Part shown: positions 24,583 to 30,613 of the stretch, piece by piece
How positions within the stretch are numbered: position 1 is the stretch's first letter
Layout: the number at the start of each line of letters is the position of its first letter
Virus record (IMG/VR): IMGVR_UViG_3300034760_000025
Coordinates: 1 to 64,000 of that record
Direction: 5' to 3' (one strand)
Origin: a virus
DNA: 64,000 nucleotides
Notes under the pieces: generated by a model
The model's input: only the letters and a program-made list of their open reading frames with translations
What the model was told of the DNA's origin: nothing
Databases searched by the model: none
Program-made: the position numbers and the translations under genes

Positions 24583-25671
24583 GTGATCACCTCCCGAACC
24601 CTGTGGTTGCTGCGGGAACTACGCGCGGCCATCGGCAGCGAAACCGACCAGGTCGTCCGGCAGCTCGCCGGCGCATGGGTCACCGCGTGGGCCACCCTCG
24701 ACACCGTGTGGCAGCACGCCGTCGCCGACATCCTCGACGACATGGCCAGCACCGGCCAGTGGCCGGCCCCGTACCGGCTGGCCCGGTTGCACCGGCTCGC
24801 CGCGGCGGCCACGCAGACCCGGGCCGCGCTCGACGCCCTCGCCGCCCAGACCGCGACCGCGGCGACAACCGGCGCCGGGAACATCGTCGCCGCGACCGCC
24901 GCCGCCGAACCGGCCATCATGGCCTCCCAACTCCCCGCCGCCGTCGCCGCAGCCGCTATCGAGGGGTACGCCGCGGCGGTCGCACCGTCCGCCCTCGAAG
25001 CGATCGTTCTACGCGCGCAGCAGCAGATCCACGCGGTGACGTGGCCGCTGTCCGCCGACGCGATCGAGTCGCTACGCCGGGCCCTGATCGCCGGCGTCGC
25101 CACCGGAATGCACCCCCGAGACACCGCCCGGGCCATGCTCCGCAACGTCCAAGGGGCATTCAACGGCGGACTCACCCGGGCCATCAACCTGGCCCGGACC
25201 GAGATGCTCGACGCGTACCGCGACACCAGCGCCCAGGTCCACCAGGCCAACGCCGACGTCGTCGACTGCTGGGTGTGGATTTCAGATCTTGGCACTAGGT
25301 GTTGTGCATCATGTTGGTCGATGCATGGCACTGAACACCCCGTCGAAACCCCCGGCCCCCTAGATCACCAGTCGGGTCGATGCAGTCGCATGGCCAAGCT
25401 GAAAAGCTGGGCTGAGCTGGGCATCCCCGGGATGGAGTCCGACGAAGACCTCATCCCGAAGGCTGCCGACCGGTTCGCCGCCCTCAGCCCGGCGGACAAA
25501 CGGCGGGTCATGGGCCCACGCCGGCTGGCGCTGCTCACCAGCGGCCGCGTTGACCTGGCCGACCTCGCCATGCGCCGCACCACGATCGGATGGCGCCCGT
25601 CGTACGTCCCCCGACCCGTCGGGCAACTCGAACAGATCGCCGCCCGCCGCCGACGAGACACCACCACGTAA
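24583..25671 (+). CDS. MuF-like minor capsid protein
   Basis: A 362-residue protein with RBS aaggga before GTG 24583. A long Ala-rich helical N-terminus leads to GLTRAINLARTEMLDAYR (about 196-213), then WVWISDLGTRCCASCWSMHG (about 232-251) and DHQSGRCSRM. This is the R/E...CxxC...H layout of the MuF (phage Mu F, SPP1 gp7) domain, a head protein linked to portal and DNA ejection. The stretch encoding the Cys motif (about 25276-25330) is noticeably less GC-rich than its surroundings. Confidence 0.85.
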   Translation: MITSRTLWLLRELRAAIGSETDQVVRQLAGAWVTAWATLDTVWQHAVADILDDMASTGQWPAPYRLARLHRLAAAATQTRAALDALAAQTATAATTGAGNIVAATAAAEPAIMASQLPAAVAAAAIEGYAAAVAPSALEAIVLRAQQQIHAVTWPLSADAIESLRRALIAGVATGMHPRDTARAMLRNVQGAFNGGLTRAINLARTEMLDAYRDTSAQVHQANADVVDCWVWISDLGTRCCASCWSMHGTEHPVETPGPLDHQSGRCSRMAKLKSWAELGIPGMESDEDLIPKAADRFAALSPADKRRVMGPRRLALLTSGRVDLADLAMRRTTIGWRPSYVPRPVGQLEQIAARRRRDTTT

Positions 25672-25689
25672 CTCACAAAGGAGAACACC

Positions 25690-25953
25690 ATGCAGAAGCC
25701 CAGTCTCGCCCGGATGGTCCTGGCGGTCGGCGGTAAGGCCAAGGCCAACGGCAACGAGCTGGCCCCGGCTGTGATCACCCGTGTGTGGTCCGAGCGGGAG
25801 GACGGCAGCTGGCTGGTCAACGCCACGCTGCTCCCGGACGCCAGCGCCCCGGCCGTGATCACCTCGGTCTACCTGTTCGAGGACGAGCAGGCCGCCCGCG
25901 ACTCGCTGCAACACGAGACCTCGACGGCGCTCTTCTGGCCGCCGCGCGTCTGA
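25690..25953 (+). CDS. small protein of unknown function
   Basis: An 87-residue protein with a good RBS (aaaggagaa) before ATG 25690. It reads as a small beta-rich domain (LAPAVITRVWSEREDGSWLV, APAVITSVYLFEDEQAARDS). No family recognised. It is the left edge of the accessory island, where gene direction starts to vary. Confidence 0.72.
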   Translation: MQKPSLARMVLAVGGKAKANGNELAPAVITRVWSEREDGSWLVNATLLPDASAPAVITSVYLFEDEQAARDSLQHETSTALFWPPRV

Positions 25954-25956
25954 TGC

Positions 25957-26088
25957 GTGAAGGCCCGCCCTCGCCAGATGGAGCGGCTTACGCGCCGCAA
26001 GGACGCTGCGGCCATCCCGGCGAGGACGGGCCTACCGGCCAGAGTAACGGTGATTCGTCAGCGTAGGCGCGGCGCCGCCACCACGTAA
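25957..26088 (+). CDS. 43-residue basic small ORF ending in a repeat
   Basis: GTG 25957 opens a 43-codon frame, VKARPRQMERLTRRKDAAAI and on to IRQRRRGAATT, ending at TAA 26086-26088. Its last codons are formed by the 34-base repeat at 26056-26089. The stop lies one base from the stop of the convergent minus-strand gene. Highly basic, possibly nucleic-acid binding. It lacks a clear RBS, so confidence is modest. Confidence 0.35.
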   Translation: MKARPRQMERLTRRKDAAAIPARTGLPARVTVIRQRRRGAATT

Positions 26089-26089
26089 C
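26056..26089 (+). repeat. 34-base direct repeat, copy 1
   Basis: Starts cgtcagcgtaggcgcggcgc and matches 26988-27021 at 33 of 34 positions. Its first ten bases (CGTCAGCGTA) also occur at 26456-26465 and 27433-27442, each time at a gene boundary. Confidence 0.85.
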
Positions 26090-26338
26090 TCAGTAGCGGT
26101 CACCGATCGACTCCTGCGTCTCACGCTGAGGATCACGCGGTGCAGACCCCAGCCATGCGCCGTCCCAGTGCACGGGGAAGTAGACATACCGCTCGGTCCA
26201 AACCAGGACCGGCGGGGCGGTGTACGACGTCGCCTCTGCGTCAAGGACATCCGCGGATGGGGCTACGGCCACGATGGGGGACGTGTCGCCGTTCTGCTTG
26301 CGCCGGAATTCCAGGTCTTCGCGCCAGTAGCCAATCAT
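26090..26338 (-). CDS. minus-strand small protein of unknown function
   Basis: An 82-residue protein read leftward (start at 26338). Its composition is protein-like and unlike shadow frames: MIGYWREDLEFRRKQNGDTS, then PPVLVWTERYVYFPVHWDG. Several Trp/Tyr and a balanced charge support coding. It is convergent with the 43-residue ORF and runs against the surrounding structural genes, consistent with a moron-type insertion. Confidence 0.7.
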   Translation of the reverse strand: MIGYWREDLEFRRKQNGDTSPIVAVAPSADVLDAEATSYTAPPVLVWTERYVYFPVHWDGAWLGSAPRDPQRETQESIGDRY

Positions 26339-26455
26339 GGCTTGATCGTCCCATACCGGGGGAAGACGAATACGTCAGAGTAAATGGCGGGGCCGGGCCG
26401 GGCGTGTGCGCCGGCGCTGTCCGGACACTGCATCAGCACTTCCGGCCCCGCGCTC

Positions 26456-26465
26456 CGTCAGCGTA
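26456..26465 (+). repeat. CGTCAGCGTA repeat core
   Basis: Ten-base core shared with the 34-base repeats at 26056 and 26988 and with 27433-27442. Here it lies just upstream of the RBS of the 35-residue ORF. Confidence 0.6.
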
Positions 26466-26481
26466 ACCGGCAGGAGGCGCG

Positions 26482-26589
26482 ATGCCCGGTCTGGGAGTCA
26501 CCCCGCCGGCGCCGGTCGATGAGCATCCGGTGACGTGCCCGTGCACCTGGTGCTGGGAGCGCCGCACCGGCGCGACACCGTGGGCGTAG
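26482..26589 (+). CDS. 35-residue Cys-rich small protein
   Basis: A perfect AGGAGG (26472-26477) precedes ATG 26482 by four bases. The frame encodes MPGLGVTPPAPVDEHP, VTCPCTWCWERR and TGATPWA before TAG. The CPCTWC cysteines suggest a metal knuckle or redox site. The strong RBS favours a genuine gene. Confidence 0.55.
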   Translation: MPGLGVTPPAPVDEHPVTCPCTWCWERRTGATPWA

Positions 26590-26719
26590 AGCGGACGCCC
26601 GGTTGGCCCGACTCGAACGGCGCTTTCGTCCAACGCCCCGGCCTGCCCCGGGGCCTTTCCCACTTCCCGGGCGCCCGCGCGGCCAGCCTATGCCGCGCCC
26701 CACCACGAAGGAGGTCGCC

Positions 26720-26998
26720 ATGGCCGACGAGACACAAACGTGCCCGCGGCGGCTGAGCGACGCGTCCAGATTCGCCGGGCCGCCCGAAGCCGTCGTCGAG
26801 CGGCCCGGGCGCTGGAGATACCGCGTGTACGTGCGGGATGGGTGGGTGCTGTGGGGGCCGAATGGGTACGGCTGGGCCGTCTTCGGCCGGCAGCGGGCCG
26901 CTCGCAAGGCTGGCCGGGTCATCGCCGGCTACGTACGGGACCGGGAGCGCCGTGCCGATGTCTTCGTGGTGCGCCGGCTGGGTGACACGTCAGCGTAG
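26720..26998 (+). CDS. small basic protein of unknown function
   Basis: A 92-residue protein with RBS aaggaggt before ATG 26720. The core reads WRYRVYVRDGWVLWGPNGYG then WAVFGRQRAARKAGRVIAGY, a compact beta-alpha arrangement rich in Arg and Trp. Its C-terminus (GDTSA) is formed by the repeat at 26988. Possibly nucleic-acid binding. No family recognised. Confidence 0.72.
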   Translation: MADETQTCPRRLSDASRFAGPPEAVVERPGRWRYRVYVRDGWVLWGPNGYGWAVFGRQRAARKAGRVIAGYVRDRERRADVFVVRRLGDTSA

Positions 26999-27021
26999 GC
27001 GCGGCGCCACCACCACGTAAC
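26988..27021 (+). repeat. 34-base direct repeat, copy 2
   Basis: Matches 26056-26089 at 33 of 34 positions. It overlaps the end of the preceding gene and lies before the next one. Confidence 0.85.
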
Positions 27022-27035
27022 CCTCACGGCTAATC

Positions 27036-27049
27036 CGTGGCTAGCCACG
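27036..27049. promoter_or_regulatory. 14-bp perfect palindrome (possible operator)
   Basis: The sequence cgtggctagccacg is a perfect palindrome in the short gap before the nucleotidyltransferase-like gene. It could be a dimeric-regulator site. No partner regulator is identified. Confidence 0.3.
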
Positions 27050-27086
27050 CCAGATTTAGCCACCGGCCTAAACGGAGGTCAGCATC

Positions 27087-27443
27087 GTGAGTACGGGGAT
27101 GCCGGCGGGGATCTGGCTGGGCAAGTTCGGCACGATCGTTCGCGACTACTTCGGCCACGTGCCGTATCACGTCGGCTCGTCGCTCAACTCGAAGCAGTGG
27201 CGCGACGTCGACGTCCGGCTCATCCTGCCCGACGACGAGTTCGCCGAGCGGTTCGGCGACAACCTCAGCGCCTGCACCAACCGGAAGCTCGCCGCGATCA
27301 CACTGGCGTTCGCTGCGTTGGGCAAGGAGATGACCGGCCTCCCGATTGACTTCCAGATCCAGCAGCAGACCCACGCCAACAAGGCGTACTCCGGCACGCG
27401 CAGCGCGCTATTCGAGCTGGACCCTCCGGATTCGTCAGCGTAA
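27087..27443 (+). CDS. small nucleotidyltransferase-like protein
   Basis: A 118-residue protein with RBS ggaggt before GTG 27087. VGSSLNSKQWRDVDVRLILP (G30-S31, D40, D42) fits the hG(G/S)-x9-DhD core of polymerase-beta-type nucleotidyltransferases (minimal NTases). A helical stretch follows (RKLAAITLAFAALGKEM). The protein is short, and a third acidic residue is not obvious. It could be a degraded NTase or an antitoxin-type MNT protein. No HEPN partner is seen next to it. Confidence 0.6.
   Translation: MSTGMPAGIWLGKFGTIVRDYFGHVPYHVGSSLNSKQWRDVDVRLILPDDEFAERFGDNLSACTNRKLAAITLAFAALGKEMTGLPIDFQIQQQTHANKAYSGTRSALFELDPPDSSA
27433..27442 (+). repeat. CGTCAGCGTA repeat core
   Basis: Forms the last codons of the nucleotidyltransferase-like gene. 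Extended on the left to gattcgtcagcgta, it is identical to the same extension at 26056. Confidence 0.6.
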
Positions 27444-27532
27444 TCGCCGACCCGCTCATGTCCGTGATCAGCAAGATGATGAACATGCTCACCGGAGGCA
27501 TGTCAGTGAACTGCCACCTGAGGGGGGACCGC

Positions 27533-27757
27533 ATGACCGCCGACCTGTCTCCCCGTGCCCGCCGCGAGCTTGACGCCCTGGCTCAGGTCCGCGGGCCTCA
27601 GCGGGCCGAAGCCGTCCTGATCGCCCACCAGCGACGTGACATCGGCAGCTGCCTGTGCGGCTGGGCCGAGCTGGGCAAGTCCCACGCCGGGCACCAGGTC
27701 GCCAAGCTTCGCGAGGCCGGGCTACTGGTCCAAGGCGAGTCGGACTCGACACCGTAA
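27533..27757 (+). CDS. small helical protein with CxCGW motif
   Basis: A 74-residue protein. ATG 27533 is chosen for its strong RBS (aggggggacc); an in-frame ATG at 27458 would add 25 residues. The helical N-terminus (LSPRARRELDALAQVRG) is followed by GSCLCGWAELGKSHAGHQVA, with Cys and His residues spaced as in a small zinc site. Function unknown. Confidence 0.65.
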   Translation: MTADLSPRARRELDALAQVRGPQRAEAVLIAHQRRDIGSCLCGWAELGKSHAGHQVAKLREAGLLVQGESDSTP

Positions 27758-27760
27758 CCG

Positions 27761-27934
27761 TCAGCTGTCGGTCCTGACCTCGATCAGAAACATCCCGAAG
27801 TCGACGAACTGCTGGCCATCGCAGTGGTGTAGACGGGCCGGGCTGATGGCCGGCTCGCCGTCGCGGCCTTCGAACGGGAACTCCCCGTTGTGCCAGACGT
27901 ACACCTCAAGGCAGTCCCCCGGCCGTGTTGCCAC
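27761..27934 (-). CDS. 57-residue minus-strand protein
   Basis: Leftward frame from GTG (complement of 27932-27934) to TGA (complement of 27761-27763). It encodes a protein-like sequence: VATRPGDCLEVYVWHNGEFP, then GEPAISPARLHHCDGQQFV and DFGMFLIEVRTDS. The mixed aromatic and hydrophobic pattern is much more protein-like than the other frames here. It lies 22 bases downstream of the next minus gene, so the two likely form a small operon. No family recognised. Confidence 0.6.
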   Translation of the reverse strand: MATRPGDCLEVYVWHNGEFPFEGRDGEPAISPARLHHCDGQQFVDFGMFLIEVRTDS

Positions 27935-27956
27935 TCGCGCCGGTTGTACCAGTCGA

Positions 27957-28151
27957 TCACGGCCCGGCCGCTGAGTTGATCGCCGCGATCCGGCACGGCG
28001 GGCAGACGTCGCGCCCGGTGGTATGGCGCTGCACTTCCCACCCGACCGCCGCCGCGTCGACGCGTACCGCCTTCGCTGTCCCCGCCACCGGCGCCGGCGG
28101 GAACACCGCGCCGCATCCGCACACGATTTGCACGGTGAAGATCGCCGTCAT
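27957..28151 (-). CDS. 64-residue minus-strand zinc-knuckle protein
   Basis: Reads MTAIFTVQIVCGCGAVFPPA at the N-terminus and GWEVQRHTTGRDVCPPC toward the C-terminus. The CxC...CPPC pair indicates a probable zinc-binding domain of about 50 residues. It is first in a two-gene leftward operon and divergent from the rightward gene at 28192. Function unknown. Confidence 0.68.
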   Translation of the reverse strand: MTAIFTVQIVCGCGAVFPPAPVAGTAKAVRVDAAAVGWEVQRHTTGRDVCPPCRIAAINSAAGP

Positions 28152-28191
28152 GGCGTCACCGTACCCACCTGCCCAGAAAGGGGCCCCCGGG

Positions 28192-28365
28192 ATGGACGAC
28201 TTCGCAGACGCCGTCGTGCTCTACCAGGCGTACGGCGATTCCGCTGACTGGCGTAACTTCCGCGGCGACGCGATGCCGACGTGGCCGAACCTGCCCGACA
28301 CCACCAAGGAACACTGGCGCGCCGCAGCGGAAGCGCTCCGCGGGCGCGTCGAGGCGCGGAACTAG
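28192..28365 (+). CDS. 57-residue acidic protein
   Basis: ATG 28192 with RBS aaagggg upstream. The sequence MDDFADAVVLYQAYGDSADW then TWPNLPDTTKEHWRAAAEAL is compact and helical. It is 23 bases ahead of the permuted NlpC/P60-like gene. No family recognised. Confidence 0.65.
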   Translation: MDDFADAVVLYQAYGDSADWRNFRGDAMPTWPNLPDTTKEHWRAAAEALRGRVEARN

Positions 28366-28388
28366 CCGGCCGGGCCCGGGGCGCCGTC

Positions 28389-29033
28389 ATGCTCACCGTC
28401 CGTACCGTCGCCGACCTGCAGCCCGGCGACCTCGGCTTCACCAGCATCGCCGGGCGGGCCGGCGCGGGTGTCCTCGCCGGGCAGACCGCTATCGACGTCG
28501 CCGCGCTGCTGCGGGCCCGGCGGGCCGAAAACGCCGGGTGGATCACCCACGCGTACATCGTCACGACCACCGGTCGGCACCTCACCAGCGGCGCGCCGTG
28601 GGCGGAGATCGTCGAGGCGGTCCCCGCCGGCGCCCGCCGGGTCCTACTCACCGGCGCCGACCGGACCGGCCACGGGTACGCGTACGTCCGCCTCGGCGGG
28701 GATGCCGGGCCGGCCGGTTGGCAGACCCGGGCCGGCGCGGCCGCCGGCCGGATGGTCGGCACCCCGTACGGATGGGGGCAGTACGCGGCGATCGCCGGGC
28801 TGACCCTCTCCGGTGGTGCCGCCGCCGACGCGTGCGGGCCGCTGGCCCGCTACGTCAACCGGCGTGACGCCGGAACCGGGCTGCCCGTGCAAGTCATCTG
28901 CTCCCAGCTCGCCGACGAGGCGTTACGCCTCGCCGGGGTGGCCCTGTTCGTCGACGGCCGCCCCCCGCAGTACGTGACGCCCGGTGGGCTGTTCTGGCGC
29001 GCCGCGCATCTCGGCGACGTCGCCGTCTGCTGA
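28389..29033 (+). CDS. permuted NlpC/P60-like (papain-fold) protein
   Basis: A 214-residue protein, ATG 28389. DLQPGDLGFTSIAG at the N-terminus, a candidate catalytic His in WITHAYIVTT, then MVGTPYGWGQYAAIAGL, and a Cys in PVQVICSQLADEALRLAG near the C-terminus give the order His-before-Cys of circularly permuted NlpC/P60 enzymes (YiiX/YaeF type). Such proteins are cysteine peptidases, amidases or acyltransferases. With the hydrolase and small membrane protein that follow, a cell-wall role is plausible. A hairpin terminator follows. Confidence 0.7.
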   Translation: MLTVRTVADLQPGDLGFTSIAGRAGAGVLAGQTAIDVAALLRARRAENAGWITHAYIVTTTGRHLTSGAPWAEIVEAVPAGARRVLLTGADRTGHGYAYVRLGGDAGPAGWQTRAGAAAGRMVGTPYGWGQYAAIAGLTLSGGAAADACGPLARYVNRRDAGTGLPVQVICSQLADEALRLAGVALFVDGRPPQYVTPGGLFWRAAHLGDVAVC

Positions 29034-29049
29034 CCCCCGCCCCTGGATC

Positions 29050-29076
29050 TCCGCACCCCCACCGTGGGGGTGCGGA
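29050..29076 (+). terminator. 12-bp hairpin terminator candidate
   Basis: Arms 29050-29061 and 29065-29076 (tccgcaccccca and its complement) pair perfectly around a 3-base loop, 17 bases after the preceding stop. No T-run follows. Confidence 0.6.
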
Positions 29077-29104
29077 CGACCACGCCCTAGAGAGGCATCC
29101 GCCC

Positions 29105-30142
29105 ATGCTTCACACCACCAAACTCACCGGGACAACCTCCGAGGGTCTCCCGATGACCATCACCCTTGAGGTTGAGCAGCCCGACCCGCCGCCGCTGCCG
29201 GTTGGCCCGCCGACCCCGCTGACCGTGATCGGGACGAACGTCAACACGCCCGACCTGGGGCTACTCGCCCCCGGTGGGCGCAACGCCGGGTCGCGGTTCG
29301 TCCGCACGTTCTCCGCCCCCGGGCAGGCCATCCTGCCGTGGTCCGTGGGTAAGCGCGCCGTACCCACCGGGGTTGTCGACTTCCACTCCTGGAAGGACTG
29401 GCCCTCGGACACCGACGCCGTGGCCCTGGTCACCAGGATGCTCGACACCATGCCCGCGCAGCTCCTCGCCGACGAGCCGCTGCTCCCGGAGCTGGGAATC
29501 TACGACCCCGACGGGTACAGCGACGGGCAACCCGAATGCGACGGCATCAGCTTCCTGGTGACGTACTTCCACGAGGGCGAGCCCGATTTCATCAGGGCCG
29601 GGCTGACGGCGGCGGAGTGGCGGCGCCGGCACCGGCTGGTGTACCGCACCATCCGCCAGCACCACAACGGCCGCCGGGTCGCGTACGTGCCAATCCAAAC
29701 GCTGACGTGGACCGACGCGGTCAGCACCCCCACCAACCCGAAGGGTGACCGGGACCCGGTCGCGTGGTGGGCCGGTGTCGGTGACTACGCCGGGTGGGAC
29801 TGCTACGCCCCGTCGGTCACGACGAAACCACCGGCGCCCGGCCTGTACCCGCCGCCGGCGAAGTTCCTGACGGTGCCGCTGGACGGGGCGCGGGCCACCG
29901 GTCGGCAACTGTTCGTCCCCGAACTGGGCGTCATCCGCCAAGGGGCACCGGTGGACCTCGGTGCGTTCCGCGCCGCGTGGATGGTCCAGGTCGCCGCGTA
30001 CCTCGCCGACCAGGGCACCGCTGGGGTCGGCTGGTGGGACGCGGTCGGCAACCCGACGTCGACCAGCCCGGCGCGCGACTTCCGGCTGGTCGACTCGCCG
30101 TCACGCGCCGCGTGGCAGGAGATCATCGCCGGCCGGTACTGA
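29105..30142 (+). CDS. glycoside-hydrolase-like TIM-barrel protein
   Basis: A 345-residue protein starting at ATG 29105 (RBS gagagg). After a Pro-rich N-terminus, the pattern VDFHSWKDWPSD, VTYFHEGEPDFIRAGLTAAE, YVPIQTLTWTD, WAGVGDYAGWDCYAP and QLFVPELGVIRQG suggests a beta/alpha barrel. Glu residues at strand ends (FHEGE, PELG) are placed like the acid/base and nucleophile of clan GH-A enzymes. The target glycan is unknown. Context (preceding NlpC/P60-like gene, following membrane protein) suggests envelope or capsule degradation. It resembles in layout the hydrolase-like protein at 58332. Confidence 0.65.
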   Translation: MLHTTKLTGTTSEGLPMTITLEVEQPDPPPLPVGPPTPLTVIGTNVNTPDLGLLAPGGRNAGSRFVRTFSAPGQAILPWSVGKRAVPTGVVDFHSWKDWPSDTDAVALVTRMLDTMPAQLLADEPLLPELGIYDPDGYSDGQPECDGISFLVTYFHEGEPDFIRAGLTAAEWRRRHRLVYRTIRQHHNGRRVAYVPIQTLTWTDAVSTPTNPKGDRDPVAWWAGVGDYAGWDCYAPSVTTKPPAPGLYPPPAKFLTVPLDGARATGRQLFVPELGVIRQGAPVDLGAFRAAWMVQVAAYLADQGTAGVGWWDAVGNPTSTSPARDFRLVDSPSRAAWQEIIAGRY

Positions 30143-30187
30143 GCAGCGGACCCGCACCGGGCCGGGTGGACAGCAAAGGGGGCGTGG

Positions 30188-30421
30188 ATGCGCCGTGCGT
30201 GGCGGTGGTGGCGGTCCCGTGACAAGCGGGTCCGTCTGGCGTGGGCGTTGCTCGCCTGCGTCCTACTCGGCTGGCCGACGACGTCGACCCTCGTCGCGGT
30301 CGGCGTCCCGATCTTCGAGCAGACGATGCTCGCCCTGTCCTGGATCGCGCCGGCTATCACCGCGCTGGACCTGCTGTTCACCTCGCAGCTCCACGAGAAA
30401 CACGACGCCGCCGGGTCCTGA
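30188..30421 (+). CDS. small two-TM protein, holin candidate
   Basis: A 77-residue protein with RBS aaaggggg before ATG 30188. It has a basic N-terminus (MRRAWRWWRSRDKR), two hydrophobic helices (LAWALLACVLLGWPTTSTLV and MLALSWIAPAITALDLLF) and a charged C-terminus. Size and topology match class II holins, and it directly follows two predicted cell-wall-active proteins. The LysM endolysin lies 31 kb away, so an accessory role is also possible. Confidence 0.65.
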   Translation: MRRAWRWWRSRDKRVRLAWALLACVLLGWPTTSTLVAVGVPIFEQTMLALSWIAPAITALDLLFTSQLHEKHDAAGS

Positions 30422-30482
30422 TCATTCGCCGGGGTCGCCGCCCCGCCGCGGTGGGCGGGTGTCCGTGCGGGTCGCGGTGGCC

Positions 30483-30511
30483 CCCGGCGGTGGGCGCCGC
30501 CCACCGCCGGG
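30483..30511 (+). terminator. 13-bp hairpin terminator candidate
   Basis: Arms 30483-30495 and 30499-30511 (cccggcggtgggc and complement) pair perfectly with a 3-base loop, 62 bases after the holin-candidate stop. It would isolate the lysis-like genes from the capsid operon. Confidence 0.65.
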
Positions 30512-30566
30512 CAGCAGGTGCGGGGGCTCCGATGAGGGCTCCGGTCGATCATCCCGGGCGCATTCG

Positions 30567-30594
30567 TTGTCATACATCAATCAATTGATACCCG
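30567..30594 (+). promoter_or_regulatory. candidate promoter of the capsid operon
   Basis: TTGTCA (30567-30572), a 16-base spacer that is strikingly AT-rich for this genome (tacatcaatcaattga, with a tcaattga inverted repeat), and TACCCG (30589-30594). It lies between a terminator and the protease-scaffold gene. Confidence 0.4.
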
Positions 30595-30613
30595 AAGCTC
30601 GGGAGGTTTCGCC

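Noticed and set aside
26140-26466. 108-residue + strand frame over the leftward 82-residue gene
   Set aside because: Arg/Pro/Ser-rich shadow; the leftward frame has normal protein composition.
27784-28122. 112-residue minus-strand frame in the accessory island
   Set aside because: Ser/Gly/Arg-rich; two other minus frames (27761-27934 and 27957-28151) in this interval are far more protein-like.
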